The notes under the pieces were generated by a model. It made no database searches and was not told where the DNA came from. It was given only the letters and a program-made list of their open reading frames with translations. Positions 31,629-45,697 of a DNA stretch of 64,000 nt are shown in pieces; the stretch's first letter is position 1; each line of letters begins with the position of its first letter. A program made the position numbers and the translations under genes. Source of the DNA: Muscardinus avellanarius. Lineage: Eukaryota; Chordata; Mammalia; Rodentia; Gliridae. The stretch is from positions 36,982,331 through 37,046,330 of the forward strand of contig OY726563.1 in assembly GCA_963383645.1 (NCBI GenBank). The letters run 5' to 3'.

Positions 31629-33929
31629 AACATGTTCCTTGTTTATTTACCCAACAGTATTGAGATTAAAAGAAGTGTGCCAGCCAACAGGAGCAAATGT
31701 ACATATTTTTGTGCAACTTTTCTCTTGACCTCCTTGCTTCTGTCATTTCTAGCTAATATAAGAAGATAGCAAAGTTCTTGCTGCACCACTGCCTTTTTAT
31801 GCTTGGGCTTACTGTTCTGGGAAAATGCAGGCTACTATTATTTACTTAAGTGTTTATTACTATCGCGTGTAGGTGACTGAACCCATGGAAGCTAATGAAA
31901 GTATACATGGAGGCAATTAAGGGTGGGAAAGAAAGAGGGACAGAGATGTAAGTTTGAGAAATTTGACATATAAAAGAGGGGCAGAGGCAGAAAGAACTAA
32001 AGGGAAGCCATAGAGGCAGAGGAGGAAGAGCATACTAGGGCTCCTCTTCCTACAGCTATAGCAGTCAATGGAGGAAAGTGGAAGAGATGCTCAACAGAGT
32101 AAAGGATGATGGAGAAAAGAAGACCTTGCATTTGTCCATTAGAAACTCATTAATGAGACTTTTCTAAAACACAAATATAGAGCAGTACAGGGTGAGGATT
32201 TGCAGTAAGGAAAAGGAAACAGACTTGTCAAATTTACTGGGAGGAGAGAAAGCATCTATCTAACTAGAAGATCTTTTACTTAGCCTAGGCAATGATAATA
32301 AGTAGATGAAGCTATGAAAATATTTAATAATTTAACAAAAGAAGTGAAGTAGGAAGTGATAGGAAGTCTTAACTAGTGCAGGTATTCAGCTTTGTCATCA
32401 AGGCTTCAGGCTCTTGCCATCCTTCTCTGCCATGCTTTGCATATTAGCCTATTGCTTTCTAGTAACAAGATGGATGCTATGATTCTAAGCAAGCACTCAA
32501 GACAGGAAGGAAAGGAAAATAACACCAGCCTTGTTTGTAATGAAGCATTTCCTTTACCAGAAGACTCTGGCAGATATTTGCTTTAGTTTCATTGGACAAA
32601 GTTGGGTCACATGGCTACTTTCAGCTGCAAGAAATCCTGGAGAACCAAGTATTTAGAATTTCTAGATTGCAGAGTGGAATCAGGCATGGGAAATGGAATC
32701 TGAATGAATATGGCAATATCCAACCAACAACATCTAAACTAGGATGGTGTATTAGACTTTGCAGTCACACCATGCCATGTCCTTTATATCATATGCACCA
32801 TGTCTTGTTAGATAAAGTTGTATTCTAGGTCTATTTATACTTTTCTTAGCTCTAAGAGTTTTCTATAGCCTTGCTACTCAGTGTGTCATCTGTGGATCTG
32901 CAACCTTGGAATCATCCAGGAGCATAATAGAAATGCAAAATCTAGGAGGAGGAAGAAGTTGGCAATGGAGTAAATACCCTTAGGCAAGCCTGTGTCTAAT
33001 CCATCTCAGGGAGCTACAAACTGAGCAGCATCTCACATTCCAGACTACCTTTATGGAAGGTGGGAACTAAAAGTAGAAAAACTCAATAATATTTACAAGG
33101 CCACTTTTAAACACCCAGGAAAAAAAAGGAAAATCCCCAAACAAACAGAGGTGCAAGAACAATAGCATGCAGTCCAGACTGGTGGGAATGTTGGAGGTCC
33201 CCCAAAAATCTAATATCTAGCAATCTGAGACATATTTCACAAACACCAAGGTCACCAGCCACAGAATTGCACAGTCCTACAAGTACAGGACAGAAAAGGA
33301 TGACCAAATCCATGACCCTGTCCCTCCATACCCCTGTCGCACCAGGCACCCAGCAGCAGAGGTGAGTACATGAACCCCAGGGAGGTGAGTGCAGACTCCT
33401 CATAGGGTAGCTGAAAAGAGACCATAAGATGGGTAGGAAGTTACCCAGACCTTGGCTACATGCGGCACACAAAACTCTGAGGAAAACACCAAACTTGGAA
33501 GCCAAAGACCAACCCAGTTTTCTTAGTGGAGAGTATAGAGTCCCCATCCTTCCTTTGGGGTAGACCCTGCCTCTGCCAGTGGCCCTGTGCTTGATGCCCA
33601 TACAGAGAGAGACACTAGGCCAGAGTCTTGCTACAGAAGACCATAGCATTGGGGTTGCAGGATGATGTCTCTGTTAAAGTTTTCCAAGCAAGCAAAAACA
33701 CTTGGAATGTTCTTGAGAACCTACTCTAATAGGTGTACCTTAAATAGCTGAAAGCATCCATGTAGAACCAAGAGGGCTGCAGAGGCCAAGTAAGAGTCTT
33801 TTATTGTTCCTTTTTTCTTTGTTTTTTTGTTCTATATGTTTCTTTGTACTGATGCTCTGTACTTTTCGATTTTTTAATTTTTTTACCTTTTGCTTGTTTT
33901 ATCTCTTTTCTCTCTCCCTCCTCTCTTTT

Positions 33930-34005
33930 TTTCAGTGCAGGGGATCAAACCTAAGACCCTAGTGAATACTGGATGAGCACCCTGGGCCATACCCCCAAAC
34001 CCAAG
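33930..34005 (-). mobile_element. ID-like SINE
   Basis: Reverse copy: GTGCAGGGGATCAAACCTAAG to GGGCCATACCCCCAAACCC. Confidence 0.5.
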
Positions 34006-34029
34006 CCTAGAAGAACCTCCTCCCAGCAG

Positions 34030-36328
34030 CTTTTTATAAGCAGAAAAAGTCTAATCACAAAGCCAATTAAAGATAGGAAATATTAAAATCAGAGTACAAA
34101 TCAATGAGTAGAGAACAACAACAAAAATACAAAAAATAGCAAAATCAAAAGCTGGTTTCTAAATATAATAAGATAGATAAACTATTAGCCAACTTAACCA
34201 AAAGAGATAATCAACCCAAATTACTAAAATAAGAGATGAAAAAGGTGATATTACTACATATAGTGTAGAAACCCAGAGAATTATCAGAAACTATTTTGAA
34301 AAATCATATTGCAAACAAAGTGAAAAACCTAGAAGAAATTTACAAATTGCTAGACCTATATAAACTTCTTAAATTGAATCAAGAAGATATAGAAAATTTA
34401 AACCAACCAATAGCAAAGAGATTGAAGCAGGAATAAAGACCTTACAATCAAAGAAAACCCCAGGTCCAGATGGCTTCCCAGCTGGATTTTATAAAACCTT
34501 CATAGAAGATTTAATCCCAGTACTTCTCAATACATTCCATGAAATAGAAAGAGATTGGACTTTCCCAAATACATTCAGTGCAGCCAACATCACCTTAATA
34601 CCAAAACCAAATGAAGACAGCTCAAGAAAAGCAAACTACAGAACAATATTGTTGATACACTTAGAGGCAAAACTTCTAACCGAAATACTAGCAATGCACA
34701 TTTAAAACCACATCAGGAAAATTATGCACCATGACCAAGTCAGGTTTATCCTAGTGATGCAATGCTGTTTAAACATCTGAAAAACAATCCATGTAATTCA
34801 CCACATAAACAGAACTAAGGACAAAAAAATCACATAATCATTTCAATAGACATTTAAAAATCATTCAACAAAATCCAATACCCATTCATGCTAAAAAAAA
34901 ACTGCAGAGAAATGGAATAGAAGGAACATACCTCAATATCATATTCTACAATAGTCCCACAGCCAACATCATATTAAATGGGGGAGTATATGAGAGTTCC
35001 CTTTAAAATCAAGAACAAGACAAGGATGACCACTATCACCACTCCTTTTCAATATAAGACTTGAGACTAGTCAGAGTAATAAGGCAAGAGAAGAAAATCA
35101 AAGGAGTACAAATAGGAAAAGAAGTTCAGAATCTATCTCTATTTGCAGATGACATGATAATATCCTTAGAAGACCCAACAAACCCAACCAAAAAGCTTTT
35201 ACAACTGATCAACAAAATCAGCCAAGTGTCTGGATACAAAATCAATCTTAAAAAATAGGAGCTTTGCTATATGCCAACCATAAATCCACTGAAAAATAAA
35301 TCCAGAAAACATTTCCACTCACAATATCCTCCCAAACCATAAAATACTTAGGAATAAACCTAACCAAGGAGAACTCAAGAAACAGAGAATTCAAAAATTC
35401 ACCACCATAAAAACAATTCTATCAAAAAAAGGGCAAGTGAACTAAATAGATACTTCACAAAAAGAAGAAATACAAATGGCCAATAAATGTATGAAAAAAT
35501 GTTCAATATTATTAGCAATCAGAGATATACAAATCAGAACTACCCTGAAATTTTACTTAACCCCAATTAGAATGGCAATCACTAAAAACACAAGCAATAA
35601 GAAATGCTGGTGAGAATATAGAGAAGTAGGAACTCTGATACACTGTTGGTAGGATTGCAAATTAGTGCCATCATTTTGGAAAACAGTGTGGAGGATCCTC
35701 AGAAGAATGAAAATGAACCTACCATATGGCTCAGCTATACCACTCCTTGTTATCTACCCAAAAGAATGTAAACCAAAGTAACAGAATAATACATGCATAT
35801 CTATGTTTGTAGCTTTACAATTCACAATTGCCAAACTTTGGAACTAGCTGATATGTCCATCAACAGATAATTGGATTACAAAACTATGAGATATATACAC
35901 AATGGAATTCTACTCAGGCATAAATAACAAAATTATGTCATTTGGAGGGGAATGGATGGATCTGGAGAACATTATGCTAAGTGAGATTAGTCAGTCACAA
36001 AATGTGAAAAGTTAGATGTTTTCCCTCATACATGAAAGCTAAGAAGAAATTGGGAAATAGGAAGGACTTTAGACAAAGGAAGAGAAAGCTTAGTTGAGTG
36101 AAGAAGGGGACCTGAGAGAGATTGGAAGGAGAAAGAGGGAAATACCTCAGTGGTCATGATGTACATATATAAACTTATTAAAGCCAATCACTGTGCTGAG
36201 CACAGAAAGGAGGGGAGGGAGAAGGAATAGGATGGGAACTGGGGGGAGGGCTCAATGGGTACTGTGTGCATGTATGCCTCTATCACCTTGAACTTCAAAA
36301 AGATGTATGAATACAATGCACCAATAAA
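34030..36328 (+). mobile_element. Degenerate L1: ORF2 fragments and 3' end
   Basis: The sequence follows L1 ORF2 in order with deletions and stops: CCAGGTCCAGATGGCTTCCC (reverse transcriptase start), an open stretch at 35061-35258 including the FADDM motif of the catalytic site, AACAGTGTGGAGGATCCTCA, ACACAATGGAATTCTACTCA and a 3' UTR ending ACAATGCACCAATAAAAAG. It is a dead relic and the frames within it are not genes. Confidence 0.8.
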
Positions 36329-38063
36329 AAGAACACATGTATGCATGAAGATTATTTGTAATCCATCTGTTAAATTAAGATAGAAAATAAACCATCTAAT
36401 AAGAATGTAAACCAAAAGATGAAGTAACATTTAAAAAAACTGAAATTAACAAATGAAATTTTCTTTGAGAATATATCACAAAAATAATTGCTGTTTTAAT
36501 ACCATATCTTGTAGAGTAGCTGCTATTATATTTTTATTGGAAACCTTGAAATTACCATTTGTTTTTCTGCATATGTAATGTTCATCTTTTGCTTTAAAAT
36601 GGTTTCTCTTCATGAAGCGTTATGAGTCTTGCTTTTATTTTCGTGTGAGAATGTATGTGTATATACTATTTATCCTGCCTTATTTGGAGATCCTGGAGGA
36701 ATTTAAATTACGCATTGACATTTATTTAAGAGTTACAAATGAAGACCCACTCTTACAAGGAACTGTATTTTTCATCTAATGTACATTTTAAAATTACTGC
36801 TAACTTGCTTCCCTACAAGATATAACTTCTTCCATGTTAGTGCTGTTTACTGCAGTAGTAAAACCCCCTTTTGATTTGTCAGATCTACATTTGGTTAATT
36901 TGTTTAAGAATGCTAAAATTTGTGTCTTAAAATACAATTTAAAATTATGTAATATGCACATTTGATGCTTATTTTCATTAAGATAAAGAGGTTAAATTTA
37001 GTCATCAAATTAAATAATTTTAGAGTACAATTAAAACTGCTTCAATTAAAAACAATTTCAATAATAAACGCAGGATCTGAGGCCCTGTATCAGTCCTGCT
37101 GAGTACAAATTTGCATTTTGACAAGCTTCCCAGGAGAGACTATAGACATGCTTGCTGGCTTTAATGTCATTGCAGATTCAGATTATTTGGAAAATTGCTG
37201 AGTTCTCCCTAGGATGTAGTCTGCTATTGTTTTGGGAATGAGAAGACTGGCATTCTGTCCCCTGTACTGTCTGACACTGTCTTGGGTAAATCCTGTCAGC
37301 ACTTTACATCCCAATTTTCTCATCTGGGCTATATGCTACAATCCAAATACCCTCCATGAAGCTCCCCTCATCTTCAATTCTAAACTGAATGCAGTGTGTG
37401 GTTGTGCAAACGAAGGGATACATATTCCACTTGATTGCCTATAGTACATATAATTCTTCTGTCATTTTCTGAAAAATATTCCTTCATTTGAGGGAAAGTT
37501 ATTAAGTTGTCCCTTGGCCCTACTTTGTTTTTTAATCTCTAAAACCTTTTGCTTACTGAATAACAGCATCAGTCATGTCAGATTTTCAGTTAAGGACAAG
37601 TATCTTTGCATAGGGGAAATGAGAAATCCAACTTGCTCATCTCAATCCATGTTATTGTCCCAGACTGCATTTCCATGCTTCATCATTTATATATGTCAGC
37701 AGCAGACAGGAACTATCAGTGTGTATTCAGCATGATATTATACACCTCATAGGTACATGAAAAAGGAACCTTGGAAATGCTTAGAATTAGCACTTAGCAT
37801 TTTTATTTTAAGTGACTAGAAGAAAAAATCGGCTTTAAGAAGAATGGACAAAATGGTCTTTAATAAGCTGAATCGAATATTGTTAGAATTGCTTCTAATA
37901 GCATAATCAACTAGGAAAGTTTCTAGGAAATGAATTAATTTGGGGATAAGTGGCCATAAAAACTATTCTGCATCTTTAAATACCAAATGGTCAAGTCAGA
38001 TTTGGTATTGGCAGCTAGTCAGATGGCTTTTTCTTTCCCGTTAGTTCAGAACTTTCGATTTTC

Positions 38064-38065
<2 letters not shown>

Positions 38066-38115
<50 letters not shown>
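38066..38115 (+). repeat. (GT)n microsatellite
   Basis: About 25 GT units joined directly to the tail of the reverse SINE that follows. Confidence 0.9.
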
Positions 38116-38119
<4 letters not shown>

Positions 38120-38322
38120 GGGGATGATTCAGGGGCATTCTACCTCTGAGCTATATCCCCATACCTATTTTATATATTTCTTAAATTTTGAAATGGTCTC
38201 ACTAAGTTGCCGAAAGCTTTTCTAAGTTGCTAAGGCTGGCCACAAACCTTTGATTTCCCCCTTTCTTAGCCCCTCAAGTACTGGAATTATAGGCATGTGC
38301 CACTATGCTGGCTGTGATCCAT
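38116..38322 (-). mobile_element. Composite B1-ID SINE
   Basis: Reverse copy from TACTGGGGATGATTCAGGGG to GCATGTGCCACTATGCTGGC. Confidence 0.75.
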
Positions 38323-39084
38323 CTTTAATTCTTTAGAATATAATTTAATAAAGTTGAAATGCCCAGAGGACCACCACAAGGGTGATGCATTTGTTTGCTA
38401 ATATAGTTGCATATGTGGCATATTTAAATGCTGAATAAAGAGATCTAGATAAAGGCCCTAAAGACTATATTGAGGTACCACATTGCAGAGTACCATATTA
38501 CAGGTCCAGAGTCTTCATTACTGAACCCATTACCTCATTTAGAATGCTTCTGCTTTGTGAAAACTATTCTGTAAAGTGTCTCACTCTTTTTACTACTTCT
38601 CTTAGGATTATTCACTTTAAAGATAGTATCAGTGTTCTAAAGACATTTTCAAACTCCCAAGAGTCCTCATACTATCTTTGTTAAAGCCTAGGAATTTAAT
38701 GGAGTACTGGCTCCAGTTTTGTTCTTCAATCTCAAAATGGATGTTGCAGACTTGAGACAATTTGAAGGACAGTACCCATGGTTAATAAAAAAAAAGAGAC
38801 TATAAAGATTATCATGGACAGATCAAAATAGCAATTTCTGCTATTATAGCAGAACAGAAACCCTGATTAACTCTCCCCATTGAAATAAGGAAAATGCTGA
38901 ATGAAATGTACAGATCTGACAAAAAAAAGTTAGGAAATGTTAGATCTCCTGGGTACTGAACAGATATCTCAGACTCAACCATCCCACACTTAAGTCTGAT
39001 TTTTATTATCATGACTGCTGCTCCTGCAGCCTTCTCCAGATCAGAAGGTGACAACTCTGAAAACACTTGTGGTCATGCTCAATA

Positions 39085-39570
39085 CTATCAGACTCATATT
39101 TATCCTGTCAGGAAAATATTTTGGTTTTGTCTTTAAAATGTATTCAGAATCATTTCCACCACTGGTACTGCTACCTCTTGGAGGAAGCCACCATTATCTC
39201 TAGGCCAGATCACTGCAATAGCCTCCTAATTGATGTTTCTATCTTCATCTTTTCTCCCTACAATCAAATCTGAGTATGGCAGCAACAAAAGCTAGCCTTT
39301 CCAATCTAAGTCAGCACTCTGTGCTCTGGTGCTCAAATCTTCCAGAGAGGCTCCCCTTCTCAGAGTAAATTCAGTGTCCTTATTTTGCCCTTTGAGGCTT
39401 TACCTGATCTATTTCCCAGTAGTCTCACTAATGTCATCTCCAGTTCTCTTTTCCTTGCTTGCTTTGTTCTAACCACATTGCTCTGTTTACAGTTTCCTAA
39501 ACATACCAGGTATACTTCTGCCTTTGAGTCTGCACTAGCTCTTCCTTCAGCCAGGAATACTCCATTTTAG
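39085..39570 (+). mobile_element. L2 LINE fragment
   Basis: CCTCTTGGAGGAAGCCACC, then CCCTTTGAGGCTTTACCTGA and CCATTTTAG resemble an L2 3' region; the match is loose. Confidence 0.45.
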
Positions 39571-39633
39571 AAATAACAGATGTGGATATATTGTACTAAA
39601 ACACAAAGAGGCTTTATAAATTGCTCTGTAAAC

Positions 39634-39636
39634 ACA

Positions 39637-39672
<36 letters not shown>
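39634..39672 (+). repeat. (CA)n microsatellite
   Basis: About 17 CA units with one interruption. Confidence 0.85.
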
Positions 39673-39674
<2 letters not shown>

Positions 39675-39896
39675 AACTCACTCACTCTCAGTCACACTTA
39701 TATATCTTCAAAACATCAGGGAGCTAATAAGGTAGTGAGGAATCAGTGAACCAAAATCCATAGAACAAATGATCTATTTTTCTCCAAGATTTAGGGGAAG
39801 TTGCTGGACCCTGAAAAAGCTGCTGGGAGGCAGAACAGTGCTTTGATTATTTTGCCAAGCTAGGGTGATAGAATGTCTAGTTCAGAGCCCAGCAAA

Positions 39897-39916
39897 GTGT
39901 GTGTGTGTGTGTGTGT
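39897..39916 (+). repeat. Short (GT)n tract
   Basis: About 10 GT units. Confidence 0.8.
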
Positions 39917-40442
39917 ACAGGGGAGGTTCTGGTCAACTCTTCTTTGGGGTGGGCTGTATCTTAGGACTAACTGTTAACTCCAAGAGGATTAGGTCACATG
40001 TTCATTTTAGCCCAGCTTCAAATTATCTCAGGCACTGAAAAAGAAAAAATTGTCTGGCATTGTCAGTATTCCAGATGGTGGGCAGAAACAAATATAAATC
40101 CAAAAAAGGTTCCCTATGATCCAAACTGATTTCTGTATGCTTTACAAGTACAGTGAATTCAATGCAATAAAAATAATCAGGCATGCAAGGAGAAAACGTA
40201 ACATTCACAAAAGAGGACTAGTGTAAACCACAATGACAAAACTGACCCATAAGAAGTTATACAAAAACATAGAGGAGTTCACTAATATTTGATCAATAGA
40301 TTGAATCATTATGAAAAGCATTACTAAGAATAGCTGAAAAAAAGTTGCAAACTGTAATTCAGATGGGGAAAGAAAAATTTTAGTTTGAGAACTTGCATTT
40401 TTGTTCATAATTTAGTACATATGTTACTCTGTTGTGTAATGC

Positions 40443-40652
40443 TTTTTTGCGGTACTGGGGATGAAACTCAGGGGCATTCTACCTCCAAGTGACATCCCTA
40501 GCCCTATTTTTTACTCTTTATTTTGAAACAGGGTCTCACTGAGTTGCAAAAGGCCTCACTAAGTAGCTGAGGCTGGCTTTGAACCTGCGCAGTCCTCCTA
40601 TCTCAGCCTCCCAAATGCTGGGATACAAGTGTGCACCACCACACCCAGATTT
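40443..40652 (-). mobile_element. Composite B1-ID SINE
   Basis: Reverse copy from TTTGCGGTACTGGGGATGAA to GTGCACCACCACACCCAG. Confidence 0.8.
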
Positions 40653-41123
40653 TTATACTTTTTATATTCTCCTATCATGCATTCTTCCATGGAAGTGCTT
40701 TAAAATATCATCAGTAGCCCATCAATGTGGGAAGATTTAAGGTTTCAACTGATAGAAATTAAGGAGTTAGCCCTAATAAATCTCTGGGTGACTCCTCTAG
40801 CAACAACCCCAGTAAAAAACATACATAATAAGTTAGTTGTTTTGCAAAGGATCTTGACTTTCAGGATATTCTTTATTCTTTATTTACCATATTGCAGATT
40901 TGGGCTCACCAATAACTACAAATGGAGGTGTTTAGTGAAGTATCAGACACTGTTGTGCCTCAGTTCATCAGTGGAGGAAAAAACTGATTGCTACTTTCAG
41001 TTTCACTTTATAAAGGAAATATTAGGCACAGATAAGTTTACAAAATGGGTTATTTTTATATGACATACAATTCATTTACATGTTTTAAGTAAAGTCTTCT
41101 GACAACATTTTCTCTTTCTGCAG

Positions 41124-41261
41124 AATGAACATGTTAATTGGGTAGATGTTGGGGGAGCCTATGTGGGGCCAACACAAAATAGAATCCTACGCTTGTCTAA
41201 GGAGCTGGGCCTACAGACTTATAAAGTGAACGTCAAAGAGCGTCTTGTTCAATACATTAAG
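41124..41261 (+). CDS. MAOA: MAOA coding exon 3
   Basis: This 138-bp exon (46 codons, residues 57-102) starts and ends on codon boundaries. It encodes [20 protein letters not shown], then [10 protein letters not shown] and [25 protein letters not shown] is one of the most conserved stretches of monoamine oxidases and packs against the flavin. The Ala in GGAY is typical of MAOA; MAOB has Ser. HVNWVDVGG resembles the rodent form (HVKWVDVGG) more than the human one (HVDYVDVGG). The acceptor is TTTCTCTTTCTGCAG and the donor AAG|GTAAGC. No frameshift or stop is present. Confidence 0.97.
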
Positions 41262-41374
41262 GTAAGCCTGACTTTTTATCCAAGTGACCAATGTGGGAGT
41301 TATTGATATTTTTCTCAAAGCAATCATAAAAATAGGCTCATGGCTTTAAATTGGAATTCTACATTTCTTGTTTC

Positions 41375-41556
41375 TTTTTTATGTTACTGGAGATTGAACC
41401 AAGGGGCATTCTACCTCTGAATGTCATTAGCCATTTTCATTTTGAAACAGAGTCACAGTAAGTTGCTGAGGCTGACCTCAAACTTGTGATCCTCCTGTCT
41501 CAGCCTCTCAAATACTGAGATTGTAAGAGTAAGTACACTACCACACACCCAGGCTT
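41375..41556 (-). mobile_element. Composite B1-ID SINE, diverged
   Basis: Reverse copy from TTACTGGAGATTGAACCAAG to CCACACACCCAGGC, about 115 bp downstream of exon 3. Confidence 0.7.
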
Positions 41557-42533
41557 TTCGTTCCTTTCTTCATTTTAAAAATTCCCAAGGACTCCTTGAA
41601 TCATTGTGGGAGGTTATGTCTAATTTGACTTTCTTTCCTATTGCCAATTCTGGCCTTTATAAGCTATACCCATACTCCCCTTTTTAATACATTTGCAGAT
41701 GCCAGAGTTGCCTGCAATAGATATGTGTAGATGAGTGGGTACACACACCCCAAACCTTTCCAGCCCCAGGAAACCCCTGAGTTATCCAAGAGCCAACTCT
41801 AAGCCCCCAAGGAACACAAGAGACCATTAATTTAATCTTTAAATTTGTTCTTCCACCTCATTCTTAATTAGCATATTTTTGGACACTTTGTTTATTTCCT
41901 TTGTACCTATCTCAGTCTCTTGGAATGTCTAACTTGGTTGTGCATTTTCCTACTGTTTAAATAAGAGATTGTTTAAACTTGAGCCACTCATATCCACCTA
42001 AGGAACAGCAGCTGTTGCCACTGTTATTCTTTCTCATTGAGGACAAACATGGAGTGGCTAAAGTTTGAATGTGCCTTGAGAAATCAAGTTTCTGATTCAA
42101 CATTGTAGCCCACTTCCTGGAACTTAGAGTAGGGATCACTTACTTGTTCTAATGGCAGGATTCCCAAGCTAATAACCACATCACTTATCAACAGACACAT
42201 CTCTCCCTGGTTCCACTGCAGGTAGTCACTGCGTGTCTGGAGGCTACAATGCTTTAGGAGTGGCCTAGGAGTTAAGGATACTTGTGATTACACACACCAT
42301 TGCCCAATCAGAAGATTAGGAATCTTGACAAACTCTGATAGCTATGTAGTTTGAGATGCTTGGCTTTAAAGTAGAATTCTACATTTCTTGTTTCTCTTTT
42401 ATGTTACTGGAGATATTATGTTACTGGAGTCTGACAGTGACATGTGAAAAAACAAACAAGTAGTCTTTAGAAAAATTTTAAGTTCAGAGGTTAAGGGAGG
42501 AATGAAGAAAATATAAAATTTATACAAAGTGAC

Positions 42534-42612
42534 AGCTGGGATTATATCAGTAGTACAGTACTTGCCCAGCATGCACAAGGACCTGGGTTCAAGCCTCAGC
42601 ACCATAAAATAT
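42534..42612 (+). mobile_element. ID SINE
   Basis: AGCTGGGATTATATCAGTAG, TTGCCCAGCATGCACAAGG and GGGTTCAAGCCTCAGCACC. Confidence 0.75.
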
Positions 42613-42984
42613 TTTTAAAATAATAGAGTGTTTAGGAACGTTGCCTTCACTAGGCCATAGTCAAAAAGATAAAGAAAAAAAATTACCCTGCTTCCATAGT
42701 TTCACACATCATGGTGTTTCTCTGAGGTAGTAAGGAATAACAACACTGAGAATAATCACAGATAACACTTACTGAAACATTTTATATTCTCATTTTTAAC
42801 ATGAGGAGTGAAAGCACACCCTTTGCACTCAACTACTAATTAAACAAACATGAAAATGTACTCACCACTCCAACTGGGAAGCAAATGAATGTCATGATTA
42901 TCTTGGTATCTGAGCCAACCCATGCTTATTAAAATCAGTTTCTTCCTAAGAGTCAGTCACTGATTTTTATTTTACCTGGCATAA

Positions 42985-43110
42985 AATAATAATAAGTAGA
43001 AACTAACTACTTTGTATGTATGAACTCATTAAATTCTTAATCTACCACACTAGATAGGCATAATTATCCCCATTTTACCTGTGAGAAAACTGAGGTGTAA
43101 AGAGTAAAGT
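42985..43110 (+). mobile_element. MIR fragment
   Basis: AATTATCCCCATTTTACCTG with GAGAAAACTGAGGTGTAAAG, the conserved MIR core end. Confidence 0.6.
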
Positions 43111-43134
43111 TTTTTTTCCTCTTTTTATTTTATT

Positions 43135-43400
43135 TTATTTTTTAACAATTTTTTTATTGAACATAAGCAGTATACATTTAAACTATATTTGGTGCCCTCT
43201 CCCCTCCACCCCCGTTTTCCCTTCCCCCCTCCCATCAATGGTTGTCTAGGTTAACCATGTCTTATTCATAATTTTACACATGTTCAGATGTAGACCCTCA
43301 TTAATTAGGATCAGCCTTCCTCCTCTCCTATCTTTCCATTCAAACTTTGCTGGTATTTCCCCTCCATTATCTGGAATCCCACTGGTATCTAAAACGTGAT
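43135..43400 (-). mobile_element. Old L1 3' end
   Basis: Reverse-strand tail TTTTTTATTGAACATAAGC followed by CCCTTCCCCCCTCCCATC; low identity to the younger L1 ends. Confidence 0.4.
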
Positions 43401-44711
43401 GCTAAAGTGAGATTTTTTTAAGTGTCTATGAGCACCCATAGACAGCTTTAGTAAGTTCAACTCCCTGTTATTCTTGATGGAAGCAAGGTGGGATTAAAAT
43501 GAGTATGAGCTATTTGAGAATTTTTACTTTACCTGAAAATTGTCAACAAATCATTGGCATGCTTCCAATCTTCCTGATAGAATTCCATGTGTTAACTATC
43601 TTTAAGTGAATACCAGAATTTCTGATGATTGAAGAAGTTTCTGGGCATTACAGAGACCCTGATTTCTAGAAATCCAGGTATGATCATTTTATACTTCAAG
43701 CTTTTGTACAGGACCAACTCACAGAAAGTCTTGGGGAAATGCTATGTGAGCCATCAGGTGCCTAAGGTAAGGAAAGAGAAATGTTAAGAGTAGCATCTAG
43801 GACACTTTCTTTGTTGCTGTTAGTCTTTCCCAAAGATCCATGCCATTCTTGATAGTCCTTTTTCTAAAGCATAGCTTCACCTACTCAAATCATACTTTTT
43901 TTTCCACAAAACACAAATGGGGCTGTGGCATATATAAAGTACCAGAAGAAGGACTTGGTAATCTGAGGCATTGGACTTGGTATACTGAGGCTGCTCATAG
44001 CCAGTGAGTGTCCATACACATAACACCATAATGATATTAGGTCATAATTATTGAACATGCAGTGTGTGGCCAGATTTGAGGCTTCACCTGCCACATGCTG
44101 ATTCATGCTTCATCTGCACTTTGGATTATAAATAGCATAGCAAATATAAATCTTCACCACAGTAGTTGGTTTCTCAAGGTGAGCAACACTCCCATAGTAA
44201 TGATAAGGATGGCTCTGCTTTACTGAGCCCCATATCACAGAAAGGGTCTGAAGGGAAAATATATAGTTCAGAATTGTAGATAAGATTGTTAATAGTGCTG
44301 CTGGTTTAAAATTTAAGAATATTTCAACTCTCACTGTTCTAATTCTAGGGGGAGGATATTGGGTTATTAATACAAATTGTCTTTGTGACATTTTGAATTG
44401 CTTTGTGACAACTCTGACTTCCATAATCTAATACAATTGATTATTTTCTCTAATTAACACTAAAATGACTCCAGTGAACGTATTTTCTGAATGTTGTGAG
44501 TTTGATATAATGTTATTTTAGAGATTATATCTGATTTATGAAATTAGTATAAATTAGTTGTGTTGTCTTTAACCTCAATGGTGGATTTTGAATGGCATCA
44601 GCTAAATATGTTTAAGATATTTCTCTGTCATTTCTTTTCCATTGGATAGTAAGGGAAGCAGCTGGGGATGAATGCCTATTAGATTGATTTATTATATGGA
44701 TTCATACACAA

Positions 44712-44910
44712 GACGGCCGAGCCAGGTAATCCCAGTACTTGGGAGACTGAGATGGGAGGATCATAGATTGCAGACCAGCTCCAGCAATTTAGTGAGATCT
44801 TCAACTACTCAGTGAGACCTGTTTCAAAATAAAGAAAATAAAAAGGGATAGGGATATAGCTCAGAGGTGGAATGCCCCTTTGTTCAATCCCTAGTACTAA
44901 AAAAAATGTA
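44712..44910 (+). mobile_element. Composite B1-ID SINE
   Basis: GGTAATCCCAGTACTTGGGA head and GGATATAGCTCAGAGGTGGA tail. Confidence 0.8.
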
Positions 44911-45697
44911 ATAGTAAAATAAGATGCTCCACCATTATTTTATGAGTCAGTTTCATTGAGTTGTGACCTTTTGTTAAATTTTGTGTCTTGGATAGAAAGG
45001 ATAAAATTATCCGTTTCTTTCTTTGCCTTCTTTGGGTTCCTCCAGATTCTAATGTAGATAGAGTGAAGGGTGTGAAGAGGGAGATCCCAGACAGAGAATG
45101 GAGCAAGGCATTTTGCCAGAGCTAATTTGAAGGAGAAATTGACATATTCATACATTCTCCCTTTCTCCCAGCTTTTCATATCCTCTCTAAATAAAACTAG
45201 AGACTTTAAATACTCATCACACAATTGTTTTTAAGAAAGTGGTATGATAAAGATTTATTTAAAACAACAAAAGCTTTCCTGATAGTAACAGCTCAGCAAG
45301 CAATTTTCCCTAGCATTCTTCCCACAGTCATTTATTCTAGGTTTCTATGCCAACGACTGAAGTCAAAAGCCTTTCAGAATGTGCGTGTCCTGGAATACTA
45401 AGTGAATCTTGTTGCTAAGAGATGAAGTTGGTTTTAACCAGAAGGTTGTATAGAAGACAGCGGATGTGTTTTCCTCATTTGTTTTAATATTTACTAGATA
45501 TCATTGTCTCTTTGACTCCTGGCTTGAAAGTTTTTAGCACTTTTCCCATACTGATTCATGAAGGCAAATCTTTTGTCTCCAAAAAAAGTTATATTTTCAC
45601 TTTCAACCTCTCTTGGGAGGAAACTCAAGAGGCAGGTTTATTTAAACCCTTGTAGGATATTAGTTTTCCTGTTTACTTTCAATTATGTTAATTTAGC

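Larger units (their letters stand above)
31181..41123 (+). other. MAOA: MAOA intron 2 (9.9 kb)
   Basis: The intron holds a compound CT/CA microsatellite 327 bp after the donor, a degraded L1 ORF2 to 3' end at 34030-36328, SINEs at 38116 and 40443, an L2 at 39085 and short CA/GT tracts. The stretches 31630-33925 and 36330-38060 show no recognisable gene. The part from about 33100 to 33930 is GC-richer and may be the 5' region of the neighbouring L1, but I cannot match it confidently. Confidence 0.8.

Noticed and set aside
33107..33649. 180-codon - strand ORF in intron 2
   Set aside because: No recognisable domain, no splice or promoter context, and it lies next to a degraded L1 whose 5' region it may represent.
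35061..35258. 65-codon ORF with a FADDM motif
   Set aside because: This is a surviving piece of L1 ORF2 reverse transcriptase in a relic with many stops, not a gene.
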